The notes below the pieces were generated by a model. That model searched no databases. It had not been told where the DNA came from and saw only the letters and a program-made list of their open reading frames with translations. The translations under genes were made by a program, and so were the position numbers. A DNA stretch of 64,000 bases from contig JAFIFX010000001.1 of NCBI GenBank assembly GCA_020831805.1, positions 248,001 to 312,000 of the forward strand, in the 5' to 3' direction. Below, one piece after another: positions 12,613-21,882 of this stretch (positions within the stretch are counted from its first letter, which is position 1; each line of letters opens with the position of its first letter). The stretch is from Planctomycetota bacterium. Its GTDB lineage: Bacteria; Planctomycetota; Phycisphaerae; Phycisphaerales; UBA1924.

Positions 12613-13002
12613 ATGGCGGAACCGCCCACCAAGGACCCCCATCTCGCCCTCCGCGTGGTCACCATGCCGCGCGAGACCAATCCCTACGGCACCATCTTCG
12701 GCGGCGTCGTCCTCTCCTACATCGACCAGGCCGGCTTCGTCGAGGCCCGCCGCCACGGCGACTTCGACTGGGTTACCGCCTCCATCCAGCGCGTCGACTT
12801 CCGCGCCCCCGTCGGCGTCGGCGACATCCTCTCCCTCCGCACCACCACCACCCGCCTCGGACGCACCTCCATCGATGTCACCGTCGAGGTCTACGCCGAA
12901 CGCTGCCGCACCCACGACACCGTCCATGTCACCAGCGCCACCCTGACCATGGTCGCCATCCGCGACGGCGTGCCCACACCCTTCCAGACGCAAGGAAACT
13001 AA
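12613..13002 (+). CDS. Acyl-CoA thioesterase, hotdog fold (YciA-like)
   Basis: 129 residues. The core YGTIFGGVVLSYIDQAGFVEA is the hotdog-fold helix with the GG and acidic residues used by acyl-CoA thioesterases of the YciA/BACH group. VDFRAPVGVGDILSLRT and VEVYAERC follow in the expected order. It should hydrolyse acyl-CoA to free acid and CoA in the cytoplasm; chain-length preference is not evident. The gene sits between the lipoprotein and the STAS gene with gaps of only 28 and 4 bases. Confidence 0.88.
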   Translation: MAEPPTKDPHLALRVVTMPRETNPYGTIFGGVVLSYIDQAGFVEARRHGDFDWVTASIQRVDFRAPVGVGDILSLRTTTTRLGRTSIDVTVEVYAERCRTHDTVHVTSATLTMVAIRDGVPTPFQTQGN

Positions 13003-13006
13003 AGCC

Positions 13007-13414
13007 ATGGGACTCAAGGACCTGTTCTCCAAATCCAAAAACCCCGACCAGCCCGCCGAGACCCCCGTCGCAGAGACCAGCCACGCCCATATCGCCGAAT
13101 CCAACGGCATCGCCGTCGCCACCGTCCTCTGCGAACGCTACTCCGAACACGAGTCCAAGCCCATCGAGAACGACCTGCTCGACGCCGCATCCAAACGCGG
13201 CCACAAGCTCATCATCGACATGTCCAAGGTCGCCATGCTCGCCTCCGCCGGCATCGGCTCGCTCATCAGCCTCCATCAGGCCTGCACCAAGGCCGGCGGC
13301 AAGCTCGTCGTCTGCGCCATCGACCCCCAGATCGGCCAGATGCTCAAGCTCACCCGCATGGACAAAATGCTCAACATCGCATCCACCCGCGAGCAGGCCA
13401 TCGAGTCGTTCTGA
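13007..13414 (+). CDS. STAS-domain protein, anti-sigma factor antagonist type
   Basis: 135 residues. About 30 polar N-terminal residues precede a STAS domain: LIIDMSKVAMLASAGIGSL contains the serine in the position phosphorylated in SpoIIAA-type proteins, and KLVVCAIDPQIGQMLKLTRM is the following strand-helix. Such proteins switch partner kinases and sigma factors; no partner anti-sigma kinase lies nearby. The stop overlaps the purN start by one base (TGATG). Confidence 0.85.
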   Translation: MGLKDLFSKSKNPDQPAETPVAETSHAHIAESNGIAVATVLCERYSEHESKPIENDLLDAASKRGHKLIIDMSKVAMLASAGIGSLISLHQACTKAGGKLVVCAIDPQIGQMLKLTRMDKMLNIASTREQAIESF

Positions 13415-14010
13415 TGCCCGCGAAACAGGCCCGAAACGCCCGCCTGCTCGTCCTGCTCTCCGGCTCCGGGCGCACGCTCGAGAACCTCCTCGCCCGCATC
13501 GACGCCGGCGAACTCCCCGCCGAGATCGTCCGCGTCGTCGCCAGCAAGCCGTGCCGCGGCGCCGACATCGCCCGCGCCCGCGACATCCCCACCGACATCA
13601 TCCCCGGCTCGATCAACCCCGAAGCCCTGGACGACCTCGTCGCCCGCGACCGCGCCGACTGGATCGTCCTCGCCGGCTACCTCAGGCTCGTCCCCATCAC
13701 CCCCACCACCCGCGGCCGCATCGTCAACATCCACCCCGCCCTGCTCCCCGCTTTCGGCGGCCCCGGCATGCACGGCATGAAGGTCCACGCCGCCGCCATC
13801 GACGCCTACCGCCGCGGCGAGATCACCGAATCCGGCTGCACCGTCCACCTCGCCGACGACACCTACGACACCGGCCCCATCATCCTCCAGCGCCGCTGCC
13901 CAATCACCCCCGACGACACCCCCGAAACGCTCGCCGCCAAGGTCTTCAACCTCGAACTCGAAGCGTACCCCGCCGCCCTCAAACAACTCATCACGAGTGC
14001 CACGGGTTGA
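13414..14010 (+). CDS. purN: Phosphoribosylglycinamide formyltransferase
   Basis: 198 residues, normal for PurN. LLVLLSGSGRTLENLL at the N-terminus binds the ribonucleotide; NIHPALLPAFGGPGMHG carries the catalytic Asn-His; SGCTVHLADDTYDTGPIILQ contains the conserved Asp. It transfers a formyl group from 10-formyl-THF to GAR in purine synthesis. It is last in a tight run with the thioesterase and STAS genes. The stop overlaps the first arm of a hairpin (14001-14028). Confidence 0.95.
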   Translation: MPAKQARNARLLVLLSGSGRTLENLLARIDAGELPAEIVRVVASKPCRGADIARARDIPTDIIPGSINPEALDDLVARDRADWIVLAGYLRLVPITPTTRGRIVNIHPALLPAFGGPGMHGMKVHAAAIDAYRRGEITESGCTVHLADDTYDTGPIILQRRCPITPDDTPETLAAKVFNLELEAYPAALKQLITSATG

Positions 14011-14028
14011 CCCAAAGGGCAACCCGTG
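14001..14028. terminator. Hairpin at the purN stop, without a U-tract
   Basis: CACGGGTTG (14001-14009) pairs with CAACCCGTG (14020-14028) over a 10-base loop. No T-run follows, so intrinsic termination is not certain. Confidence 0.35.
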
Positions 14029-14092
14029 CCTCGATCCCAACGAACCCCTCCCCATCGGGTAAGGTACCACAAAGGCACCCCAAGGAGGCCCC

Positions 14093-15619
14093 ATGCCCCG
14101 CCCCATCCCATTCCTGGCCCATTGCCTCTTCCCCATTGCCTATTGCCTGCTCTCCGCGGCCACCCTCGCCCAACCCGCCGCCCAACCCGAGGAGGGACAA
14201 ACCCAACCCCGCCGGATGACCGCCGCCCAGATCGAGGCCACCGGCATCGAGGCCGTCAAAGCCGGTGACCTCGACCGCGCCGAGGCCTATTTCAAGGCCC
14301 ACGCCGAGCAGGACCCCACCACCTTCACCCCTTGGTACAACCTCGCCGCCGTGTCCAGCCTCCGCGGCGACCTCGCCGCCGCCCAGGACCGCCTCGCTCA
14401 GGCACTCGCCCGCGGCTTTTCCGACATCCGCGTCCTCCGCGCCGACCCCCACATGGAGGCCCTGCGCACCACCCAGCTCTTCGAGGACCTCAACGAGCGC
14501 TGGCCCGAGATCCTCGCCGCCCGGCGCACCGCCGACCTCGCCGCCGCCGAGCAACTCGTCCCCCGCAACGCCGAGACCCGCACCCTCGACCGCTGGAAAA
14601 TCGAACTCATCAGCGCCCACGACCCCGTCGCCACCGACCAGGCCGAGGCCGAACTCGACCTGCTGTGCGCGTGGCTCACCGAGCACATCTTCACCAACCT
14701 CCGCGCCGAGGACGCCTTCGAAGAGGACGCCTGGGCCATGGTCATCCTCCCCGACCGCGCCGAGTTCGCCCGCTGGGCCATCAGCGCCTTCGGCCCCGGC
14801 GTGCGCGAAACCCTTTCGACCGTCGGCGGGGCCTACGACCACAACCGCCGCAGCCTCGTCGCCCAGGACCTCGGCGCCACCCTCCGCCACGAGCTCGTCC
14901 ATGTCCTCCACTGGCGCGACATGTCCCGCCTCGGCCAGCACCACGCCGCCTGGATCCAGGAGGGCCTCGCCTCCCTCGTCGAGGACTACGACCTGACCGA
15001 CGACAGCCGGACCAACGGCTCGCTCACCCCCGTCCCCTCCTGGCGCACCAACATCGTCAAGCGACTCCGCAACGCCCGCCGCCTCACCCCGCTCGAAGAA
15101 CTCGCCGAAACCAGCATGGCCCGCCTGACCACCAACCGCCCCCTCGCCCAGTACGCCCAGTCCCGCGCCGTCATGCTCTTCCTGCTCGACCGCGGCAAGC
15201 TGACCGAGTTCTACCGAACCTACACCGAGACCTTCGACGACGACCCCACCGGGCTGACCGCCCTGCGCGACACCCTCGGCCACGAATCCCAGGGCGACCT
15301 CGAGCAGGCCTACCAACGCTGGATCGACAGCCTCCCCATGGTCGCCGAGACCGGCTCCGACCTGCCCGCCACCCTCGGCGTCGAGGTCCAGAACGGCGAC
15401 GGCACCGGCGTCCGCGTCTCCGCCCTGCCCATCGGCGCCCGCCAGCGCACCGGCCTGTCCGTCGGCTCCTTCATCACCGCCATCAACGACCGCCCCACCC
15501 GCGACCTCCACGAACTCATCCGCGTCCTCGCCGACTACGCCCCCGGCGACACCGTCACCGTCTCCCACCGCCGCGGCCGCCTCCACCACACCAACGAGAT
15601 CACCCTCCAACCCAGGTAG
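14093..15619 (+). CDS. Secreted TPR, gluzincin metallopeptidase and PDZ protein
   Basis: 508 residues. A signal-peptide-like N-terminus (to LSAATLAQP) is followed by TPR-type helices (EAVKAGDLDRAEAYFKAHAE), then a zinc site LRHELVHVLHW with a downstream glutamate in WIQEGLASLVED. That HExxH...E arrangement is typical of gluzincins. A C-terminal PDZ-like domain (about residues 425-508) ends TITLQPR-like. It is probably a secreted protease, with substrate unknown. The signal region overlaps a simple repeat in the DNA (CCCATTGCC units), so it may be of repeat origin. The stop codon TAG lies within a dispersed palindromic repeat at 15616-15637. Confidence 0.8.
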   Translation: MPRPIPFLAHCLFPIAYCLLSAATLAQPAAQPEEGQTQPRRMTAAQIEATGIEAVKAGDLDRAEAYFKAHAEQDPTTFTPWYNLAAVSSLRGDLAAAQDRLAQALARGFSDIRVLRADPHMEALRTTQLFEDLNERWPEILAARRTADLAAAEQLVPRNAETRTLDRWKIELISAHDPVATDQAEAELDLLCAWLTEHIFTNLRAEDAFEEDAWAMVILPDRAEFARWAISAFGPGVRETLSTVGGAYDHNRRSLVAQDLGATLRHELVHVLHWRDMSRLGQHHAAWIQEGLASLVEDYDLTDDSRTNGSLTPVPSWRTNIVKRLRNARRLTPLEELAETSMARLTTNRPLAQYAQSRAVMLFLLDRGKLTEFYRTYTETFDDDPTGLTALRDTLGHESQGDLEQAYQRWIDSLPMVAETGSDLPATLGVEVQNGDGTGVRVSALPIGARQRTGLSVGSFITAINDRPTRDLHELIRVLADYAPGDTVTVSHRRGRLHHTNEITLQPR

Positions 15620-15637
15620 ACCGGCACTCCGTGCCGG
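15616..15637. repeat. Dispersed palindrome, family 1 (copy 1)
   Basis: CCGGCAC-TCC-GTGCCGG follows GTAGA here; the same unit recurs at 23481-23503. In both places the TAG that ends the upstream gene is part of the repeat, which suggests the element supplied the final codons. Confidence 0.65.
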
Positions 15638-15778
15638 TTCCCCGATTCACCAGCACGCCGCACCAGCTCCCGCACCCCGAAGGGGTGCCCGCCAGTTGCC
15701 ACGGGCGAAGCGCAGCGCAGCCCGTGGAAAACGAACCCCTCCCACATCTTCACCCCGGAGGGGTGACGGAACCCCGGC

Positions 15779-17350
15779 ATGACCCAACCCAAACCACGCA
15801 AAACCCTCCTCCGCTTCTTCACCGCCATCGGCATCCTCGCCGCGCTCTACTTCGCGGGAGCCATCCATTTCTACCTTTCCAAGCCAAACATCACCCGCGA
15901 CTACTACGCCGAGCACAACGCCGCCAACGCCGCGCTTTCAGACGCCGAAAAGGCCTGGCCGGTCTACCACGATGCCCAAGCCCTCTGGCACACACTCGCC
16001 GGGCCGATCTACGCGCAAGTCGGGCAACTCTACAACGAGTTCGAAGACCGACAACACAAACTCGAAGCGGACGACCCGCACTACGACCGCGTCCCGTCGC
16101 CATTCATCAACCCGGACAACCAATTCGACATCCCCGCCGATCACCCGCTGCACGCCGACGCCCTCGCCGCCCTCGAAGCCTTCCAACCCACACTCGACGA
16201 GATCCGCCAGGCCGCCGCGCGGCCCGCCATGGGAATCCCGATCACCGACCGCTGGAGAAACGACCGGGAATGGACCCCCGGCGAGGCCTTGGATCCGAGC
16301 CCGGATCTTTCCCGCCGCCCGCTCCTGCTCGAAGTCTCAATGCGAAAGCACATGCCGATCGGGTATCTTCTCGGCGTGTTCCGCTTCGACAGCACCGCGG
16401 CCATCAGCAACGAAGATCCGGACCGTCTGATCGACAACACCCGCGCCATGATCCACATCGCCCGACAGATGCACACCGAGCAGACCCTGCTCGACCAACT
16501 CATCGTGGGCCGCTTCCTCACGACAGCCGCCGAAATCGTCGACAAAGCCCTCACCTCCACCGATCCGCTCTTTTCGCAAGACCAACTACAAACCCTCCAA
16601 ACCCTGCTCTGGTCCGACGCGGTCGATCAGTCCCGCCTCGATCTCACCCACGAAAGGCGCGTCGCCGACGAACTGATCGAAAGAACATACTCCGGCCGAC
16701 CCGGAACCAAAGGCTCGATCACCATCGACGGCATCAACCTGCTGGGCGCCTCCGAAGGCGACGCCCCGACGCCCCGAGTGCTCCTCGCCGCGATGTGGCC
16801 CACCCGCCACTTATTCGCGAACCGCCCGCAGGTCGAGCGCAGCCTCACCGAAGGTTTCGAGGCCGCCGAACGGGTGCACAATGACGGCCCCGCTTCCTAC
16901 CCGCAGTTCCTCGGGATGCTCGCCGAGATCGAGGACCGCCATATCAACCGTGGACCCGTGACCATCCCCCTCCTCATCGCCCCCCTCGGCCGAGCAGCAC
17001 TGACAGCCCACCACACCCGCACCCATCTCCGCGCCACCGCCACCCGCCTCGCCCTCGAACGCCACAAGCTCACCAACGGCCACTACCCCGAAACCCTCGC
17101 CGACCTCGTCCCGACCTACCTCCAAGAACTCCCCCAAGACCCCTTCAACCCCGGCCACCCCCTCAACTACCTCCTACGCGACAACCAACCCATCCTCTAC
17201 TCCGTCGGCAGCAACGGCATCGACAACCACGCCACCCCCGCCCCGCCCAACACCAACCCCGCCGACCTCCACGCCCGCTTCGCCAACCCCAACGGCCCAT
17301 CTCCCACCGCCCCGACCGCCGACTGGATCCTCTCCCCAGCCCAGAACTGA
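15779..17350 (+). CDS. Planctomycete membrane-anchored protein with pseudopilin-like C-terminus (paralog 1)
   Basis: 523 residues. One N-terminal transmembrane helix (FFTAIGILAALYFAGAIHFY) anchors a long mostly helical region. The last 100 residues read ERHKLTNGHYPETLADLVPT, then DPFNPG..LNYLLRDN and ILYSVGSNGIDN. That YP.TL..LVP.YL...P.DPF / YSVG.NG.D pattern resembles the C-terminal part of GspG-type pseudopilins. It is the first of three tandem paralogs (also 17438 and 19956). Function is unknown; the domain may bind calcium or pack in an assembly. Confidence 0.75.
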   Translation: MTQPKPRKTLLRFFTAIGILAALYFAGAIHFYLSKPNITRDYYAEHNAANAALSDAEKAWPVYHDAQALWHTLAGPIYAQVGQLYNEFEDRQHKLEADDPHYDRVPSPFINPDNQFDIPADHPLHADALAALEAFQPTLDEIRQAAARPAMGIPITDRWRNDREWTPGEALDPSPDLSRRPLLLEVSMRKHMPIGYLLGVFRFDSTAAISNEDPDRLIDNTRAMIHIARQMHTEQTLLDQLIVGRFLTTAAEIVDKALTSTDPLFSQDQLQTLQTLLWSDAVDQSRLDLTHERRVADELIERTYSGRPGTKGSITIDGINLLGASEGDAPTPRVLLAAMWPTRHLFANRPQVERSLTEGFEAAERVHNDGPASYPQFLGMLAEIEDRHINRGPVTIPLLIAPLGRAALTAHHTRTHLRATATRLALERHKLTNGHYPETLADLVPTYLQELPQDPFNPGHPLNYLLRDNQPILYSVGSNGIDNHATPAPPNTNPADLHARFANPNGPSPTAPTADWILSPAQN

Positions 17351-17359
17351 CCCCCCACC

Positions 17360-17385
17360 GGTGGCACAGGCGTCCCGCCTGTGTT
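17360..17385. repeat. Dispersed palindrome, family 2 (copy 1)
   Basis: CACAGGCG-TCC-CGCCTGTG (17365-17383) embedded in GGTGGCACAGG...TTC. Copies lie at 18941-18966 and, inverted, at 36585-36611. All three are intergenic. Confidence 0.75.
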
Positions 17386-17437
17386 CCTCCACCAATCACC
17401 CCGCAACCACCCCCACCCCGCCCCCGGTACACCCCCC

Positions 17438-18928
17438 ATGCACCGGAACACACGCCTGGTCCTCGCCGCCCTCGCCGCCGCCCTCATCGCCTTCGCCATC
17501 TACTACGCCATCGCCGCCCGGGCCTACTTCACCGCCCCGCCGGCGCCCCCCGACCCCATCGCGGCCCTCAACGCCGCCCTCCCCCAGGCCCCGGAACCCG
17601 ACCGCGCCGCCCCCGCCTACGCCGCCCTCCACGAGGCCTGGCAAGCCGCCAGGCCCGAACCCCCGGACCCCCTCCCCTACGACTGGTGGAACGACCTCCG
17701 CCCCGGCCACCCCGACTTCGAGCCCGTGGCCGCCGCCATCCGCACCCTCGAGCCCCGCCTCGCCGAAGCGCGCGAAGCCAGCACCCGCCCCGTCCTCGGC
17801 GACCGCCTCGAGCCGGCCACCGCCGAACGCCGACGCGAATGGGGCCGACCCGAACTCGACGAGGCCATGACCCACGCCCTCATCAACGCCCACATCCCCG
17901 CCCTGACCCACACCTCCGTCACGATCCGCCTCCTCCTCGTCGACGCCCAGCACGCCGCCGCCAACGACGACCCCGCCCGCTTCGCCGCCGACCTCCACGC
18001 CGCCCTCGGCGCCGCCCGCCAGATCCGCGACATCCCCCTCTTCATCAACGACATCATCGCCATCCGCGCCGTCGCCAGCACCGCGGCCGTGATCCGCCGC
18101 ACCCTTACCGACCACCCGGACCTCCTCGACGCCCCCGCCCTGACCGCACTGCAGGACGACCTGGCCGACACCGCCCGCAACCACGCCGTCCTCCGCATCG
18201 ACAGCGAACGCACCAACATCGCCGACCTCATCGACCGCAGCTTCTCCCCCGGCCCCCGCGGCCGCATCACCGCCGCCGGCATCGAACGCCTCAAGCCCAT
18301 GGTCCAGTTCGGCGACCCCGACCGCACCATGTTCCCCGCCATCCCCAACCCCCGCTCCCCCCTCGCCCCGCTCCAGGCCCGACGTGTCTCCCACCGCGCC
18401 GGCCAGCTCGACTGGTACGACACCTACCTCACCCTCGTCCAAGCCGCACAGGCCGGCGGCCCGACCAGCGTCGCGAGTTTCACCGGCCAGGAAGGCACAT
18501 ACCTCTACGGCGACCGCATCGAATACCGCTACGCCCCGATCTGGTCCATGGTCCCCGCCATCGGCAGCATGCTCTACACCGAGCAGCACACCCGCCTCGA
18601 GGCCGAAGCCACCATCACCGCCCTCGCCGTCGAGCGCTACCGGCGCGACCACGCCCGCCTCCCGGACACACTCGACCAGCTCGTCCCCGCTTACCTCGCC
18701 GCCATCCCCGCCGACCCCTACGACCTCACCCCCGGCGCCCGCATCAAGTACCGCCCCACTGCGGACACTTTCACAATCTACTACAACGGCGCCAACGCCA
18801 AAGACAACAACGCCACCCCACCGCCCCACGACCCCCAGGATCCCAACGCCGCCCGCCGCTTCCACACCGGCCAGCCCCACCCCAACGCCCCCGAAGCCGA
18901 CTGGATCCTCTACCCGCCCCCGAACTAA
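17438..18928 (+). CDS. Membrane-anchored protein with pseudopilin-like C-terminus (paralog 2)
   Basis: 496 residues from ATG 17438. A transmembrane helix (LVLAALAAALIAFAIYYAI) is followed by Ala/Pro-rich sequence, a helical middle (LLLVDAQHAAANDDPARFAA) and the shared C-terminus (ERYRRDHARLPDTLDQLVPA, then IPADPYDLTPGARIKYRPTA and YYNGANAKDN). Compared with paralog 1 the tail substitutes YYNGANAKDN for YSVGSNGIDN. The DNA is exceptionally GC-rich. Flanking family-2 palindromes sit on both sides of the gene, an arrangement that could reflect duplication as a unit. Confidence 0.72.
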   Translation: MHRNTRLVLAALAAALIAFAIYYAIAARAYFTAPPAPPDPIAALNAALPQAPEPDRAAPAYAALHEAWQAARPEPPDPLPYDWWNDLRPGHPDFEPVAAAIRTLEPRLAEAREASTRPVLGDRLEPATAERRREWGRPELDEAMTHALINAHIPALTHTSVTIRLLLVDAQHAAANDDPARFAADLHAALGAARQIRDIPLFINDIIAIRAVASTAAVIRRTLTDHPDLLDAPALTALQDDLADTARNHAVLRIDSERTNIADLIDRSFSPGPRGRITAAGIERLKPMVQFGDPDRTMFPAIPNPRSPLAPLQARRVSHRAGQLDWYDTYLTLVQAAQAGGPTSVASFTGQEGTYLYGDRIEYRYAPIWSMVPAIGSMLYTEQHTRLEAEATITALAVERYRRDHARLPDTLDQLVPAYLAAIPADPYDLTPGARIKYRPTADTFTIYYNGANAKDNNATPPPHDPQDPNAARRFHTGQPHPNAPEADWILYPPPN

Positions 18929-18940
18929 ACCGCGCTGGTC

Positions 18941-18966
18941 GGTGGCACAGGCGTCCCGCCTGTGTC
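18941..18966. repeat. Dispersed palindrome, family 2 (copy 2)
   Basis: Same core as at 17360-17385, 12 bases after the paralog 2 stop and in the same orientation, so the two copies bracket that gene. Confidence 0.75.
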
Positions 18967-18967
18967 T

Positions 18968-19480
18968 TCATCGCAAAATCTCCCGCACCACCCCCTCCAA
19001 CCGCGCCATCTCCGCGCGCGCCAGCCACTGCCCCAGACCCGACACCCCCCACAACCCCGCCACCCCCAGCGCGCTCGCCACCGTCACCCACACCCCGCGC
19101 ACCGGCCGCTCCATCACCACCTCCGCCCACGACCACACGATCCCGCCGAACCCCAGCCCCACCAGCACGATCGACGCCAGCACGAACCCCGTCCAGATCG
19201 CCGGGTTCGGGTTAAACCGCCCCTTCCCCACGCACCCGCCGTCCCCCTCCTCCAACTCGAAGGTCAGCCACGGCGACCAGAACCGCCGCTCCCCCTTCGC
19301 CAACGCCACCACGAAGTGCGCCCCCTCCCGCTCCGCCGCCCCGGCCGCCCCACTCCGCCGCACCCACACCCCCGCCCCGGCCAGCCCCAACGCCAACCGC
19401 TCGGCCGCCTCCCGCGCCGACACACCCACCCCCACCTCAAATGTCGGCCCCAGAATCACCCGCCGCACAACCACCTCCAA
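18968..19480 (-). CDS. Hypothetical two-pass membrane protein
   Basis: 170 residues. The N-terminal half is soluble and beta-like (VVVRRVILGPTFEVGVGVSA, then HFVVALAKGERRFWSPWLTF). Two hydrophobic helices follow (WTGFVLASIVLVGLGFGGIV and VWVTVASALGVAGLWGV), then a short amphipathic C-terminus. The order suggests a protein with a cytoplasmic sensor-like front and a membrane hairpin. No family is recognised. It is antisense to its neighbours and ends directly beside the family-2 palindrome. Confidence 0.6.
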   Translation of the reverse strand: MEVVVRRVILGPTFEVGVGVSAREAAERLALGLAGAGVWVRRSGAAGAAEREGAHFVVALAKGERRFWSPWLTFELEEGDGGCVGKGRFNPNPAIWTGFVLASIVLVGLGFGGIVWSWAEVVMERPVRGVWVTVASALGVAGLWGVSGLGQWLARAEMARLEGVVREILR

Positions 19481-19567
19481 AGTATCAATCTATCCGATTT
19501 CGTGTGCCTTCGCTAAATCATGACGCATCGCCATGAAAACCCGCAACCCAGCCCAACACTCTGCCGT

Positions 19568-19578
19568 ACATAGTATGT
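19568..19578. promoter_or_regulatory. Candidate PadR operator
   Basis: ACATA-G-TATGT is a perfect inverted repeat 39 bases upstream of the padR start. PadR regulators typically bind ATGT/ACAT dyads near their own promoters, so autoregulation is likely; this is inference from motif and position. Confidence 0.5.
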
Positions 19579-19617
19579 GACCCCAACGCCACACCCCCAC
19601 CCCCGGAGCCCCCACCC

Positions 19618-19959
19618 ATGAAACTCGAACGCGAACTCATGCGCGGCGCCGGACCCACCGCCGTCCTGCACCTGCTTTCCAACCGCCCCATGTACGGCTA
19701 CGAGCTCGTCGAGGCCCTCACCGCTCGCACCGACGGCGTGCTCGCCATGGGCCAGTCCACCCTCTACCCCATGCTCTACAACCTCGAGGCCAAGGGCCTG
19801 ATCGAGGCCGAGTGGCAGGCCGCCGACAACGGGCGCGACCGCAAGTACTACAACCTCACCGGCAAGGGCAAGAAAAAACTCCAGACCGACCTCGAACAGT
19901 GGAACCGCCTCGCCGGCGCCCTCACCGCCCTCGGCGTGCTGAAGGGGGCCCCGGCATGA
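19618..19959 (+). CDS. PadR-family transcriptional regulator
   Basis: 113 residues. The winged-helix core is AVLHLLSNRPMYGYELVEAL, then GQSTLYPMLYNLEAKGLIEA and RKYYNLTGKGKKKL, which is the standard PadR N-terminal domain. The short C-terminal helix fits the subgroup that is encoded beside HAAS-domain membrane proteins. Its TGA overlaps the ATG of the next gene (ATGA), whose N-terminus is HAAS-like, so the pair is almost certainly a functional unit. A palindrome at 19568-19578 is a candidate operator. Confidence 0.93.
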   Translation: MKLERELMRGAGPTAVLHLLSNRPMYGYELVEALTARTDGVLAMGQSTLYPMLYNLEAKGLIEAEWQAADNGRDRKYYNLTGKGKKKLQTDLEQWNRLAGALTALGVLKGAPA

Positions 19960-21833
19960 GCACCGCCGCCACGCACAAGCCCGCCGCCCGACGCCGCGAC
20001 CCGACCGCCGACGAACGGATCGCCGCCGCCGACCTGCCCGAGCCCGTCGCGCAGCGCATCGCCGCCATCGTCCGCGCCACCCGCCTGTGGAAATCCGAAC
20101 GCGCCGACATCGCCCGCGAACTCATCGCCCACGCCCAGGACGCCATCACCGCCGGCCGCACGCCCGAGGACGCCGCCGAATCCCTCGGCGCCCCCGCAAC
20201 CATCGCCCCCCTCCTCCGCCGCAGCGCGAAACGCAAACGCCACTGGCTCTGGCAGGCCCGCCACCGCACCCTCCAGGCCATCGGCATCAGTCTGCTCGCC
20301 ATGATCGGCGTCTACATCGTCCTCTTCATCCGCTTCAATACCGGCAGCCCCGACATCAAGCACAACTACATCGCCGAACTCAACGAACGCAACAGCGCCT
20401 ACACCGACGACCAGAAAGCCCTGCCCGCCTTCGAAGCGCTCCACCGCGCGTGGTTACCAGTACAGAGCCCTCTGTTAACATTCGACACCCGCGATGAGGA
20501 AGGCAACGAACTTCCCAGACACGCGATGGAGCGGTATCCGTTCTCCGATCCGAACGACCGCGGCTACGACGGACTCGTCGCAGCCCACGCCGAGGTGCTC
20601 CCCCAGCTCGACGCCGCCATCGCCGCTTCGCGCCGACCCGTGTTCGGGATGCTCTACTCCGACCGCTACGAAAGAATCGTCGACGAGAACGGTTTCCAAT
20701 ACTTCGAAATGCTCCCGCCCGCGGAGGACCCTCACCTCTCCGGACCGGTCATCGAGGTGTTGCTTCCCGCGCTCGGCCAGGCCCGCCAGATCTCCCAACT
20801 CTTCGCCTTCGACGCCGCCCACGCCGCTCACCACAACAACCCCGACCGCGCCGCCGAGTCCCTGACCGCTATCTTCGACACCGCCCGCCTCACCGGCCGG
20901 GAGCACACCCTCATCGCCTCGCTCGTCGCCGTCGCCATCCAGACCATGGGCGAGACCATCCTGCTCCAGATCCTCCACGACCACCCCGACCTGTTCAACG
21001 AAGCCCACCTGACAGCCATCGCCCACACCGCCTCCGTTTCAGGCCGGACCGCACGAGACCTCGACTTCGAAACCGAGCGCCGCATGTTCGGCGATTTCCT
21101 CCAACGCGCCTACACCAACGACGGCCGCGGCGACGGCCGCCTCACCGCCGAAGGCGTCCGTCTGGCCCTGTACCTCGACGCCATTACGCCCGAAAACCTC
21201 AACGAGCTCACCAATACCACCGCACTCCGGATGCGCCTCACCGGCCCCGTCGCCATGCTCGCTTACGGCTCCCGCCGCGACCAGCGCGAGATCCACGACA
21301 GGCTCATGCGCCTGGCCGACGACTTGCTCGCCACGCCGCCGGCCTCCGACGAACACCGCCGCCTGCGCAGACAGGCCGATGAACTCACCGACGAACTCGG
21401 CTCCAGCCCGCGCTACCGCATGGCCGCGATCCTGACCCCCGCCTTCCTCCGGTCCATCGAGTCCGCCCACAAAGGAAAAGCCCAAACCGACGCCACCCTG
21501 ACCACCATCGCCCTGCACACCCACCGCCAGGGCACCGGCCGCTGGCCGGACATCCTCGACGAACTCGTCCCCCACCTGCTCCCCGCCGTCCCCGAGGACC
21601 CCTTCGACCCCGGCCGCCCCATCAAGTACCGCCTGATCGAGGGTGTCCCCCACCTCTACTTCGTCGGCGCTAACGCCCAGGACAACCACGCCACCCGCCC
21701 CGCCCGCCACGGCACCCACTTCCCCAATCCCAAATCCCTCTCCCGCCGCTACGCCCAAGGCGACAACAGCCCCTCCACCCGTCCCGAAGACCAGGGCGAC
21801 TGGATCATCTACCCGCCCGAGCCCAGCCGGTAG
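19956..21833 (+). CDS. HAAS-like domain fused to a membrane protein with pseudopilin-like C-terminus (paralog 3)
   Basis: 625 residues. Residues 20-85 ([20 protein letters not shown], then AAESLGAP) look like the HAAS helical domain that normally partners PadR regulators. A transmembrane helix ([17 protein letters not shown], about residue 118) and the same architecture as paralogs 1 and 2 follow, ending with [26 protein letters not shown] and [11 protein letters not shown]. The fusion of the PadR-partner domain to this planctomycete family is notable. The gene overlaps padR by 4 bp. Base composition drops around 20450-20720, where the sequence is less GC-rich than its flanks. Confidence 0.78.
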   Translation: MSTAATHKPAARRRDPTADERIAAADLPEPVAQRIAAIVRATRLWKSERADIARELIAHAQDAITAGRTPEDAAESLGAPATIAPLLRRSAKRKRHWLWQARHRTLQAIGISLLAMIGVYIVLFIRFNTGSPDIKHNYIAELNERNSAYTDDQKALPAFEALHRAWLPVQSPLLTFDTRDEEGNELPRHAMERYPFSDPNDRGYDGLVAAHAEVLPQLDAAIAASRRPVFGMLYSDRYERIVDENGFQYFEMLPPAEDPHLSGPVIEVLLPALGQARQISQLFAFDAAHAAHHNNPDRAAESLTAIFDTARLTGREHTLIASLVAVAIQTMGETILLQILHDHPDLFNEAHLTAIAHTASVSGRTARDLDFETERRMFGDFLQRAYTNDGRGDGRLTAEGVRLALYLDAITPENLNELTNTTALRMRLTGPVAMLAYGSRRDQREIHDRLMRLADDLLATPPASDEHRRLRRQADELTDELGSSPRYRMAAILTPAFLRSIESAHKGKAQTDATLTTIALHTHRQGTGRWPDILDELVPHLLPAVPEDPFDPGRPIKYRLIEGVPHLYFVGANAQDNHATRPARHGTHFPNPKSLSRRYAQGDNSPSTRPEDQGDWIIYPPEPSR

Positions 21834-21882
21834 CCGCCACCTAGTCAACCCTAACCCCCAGCCCTCCACTACACTCACCCCC

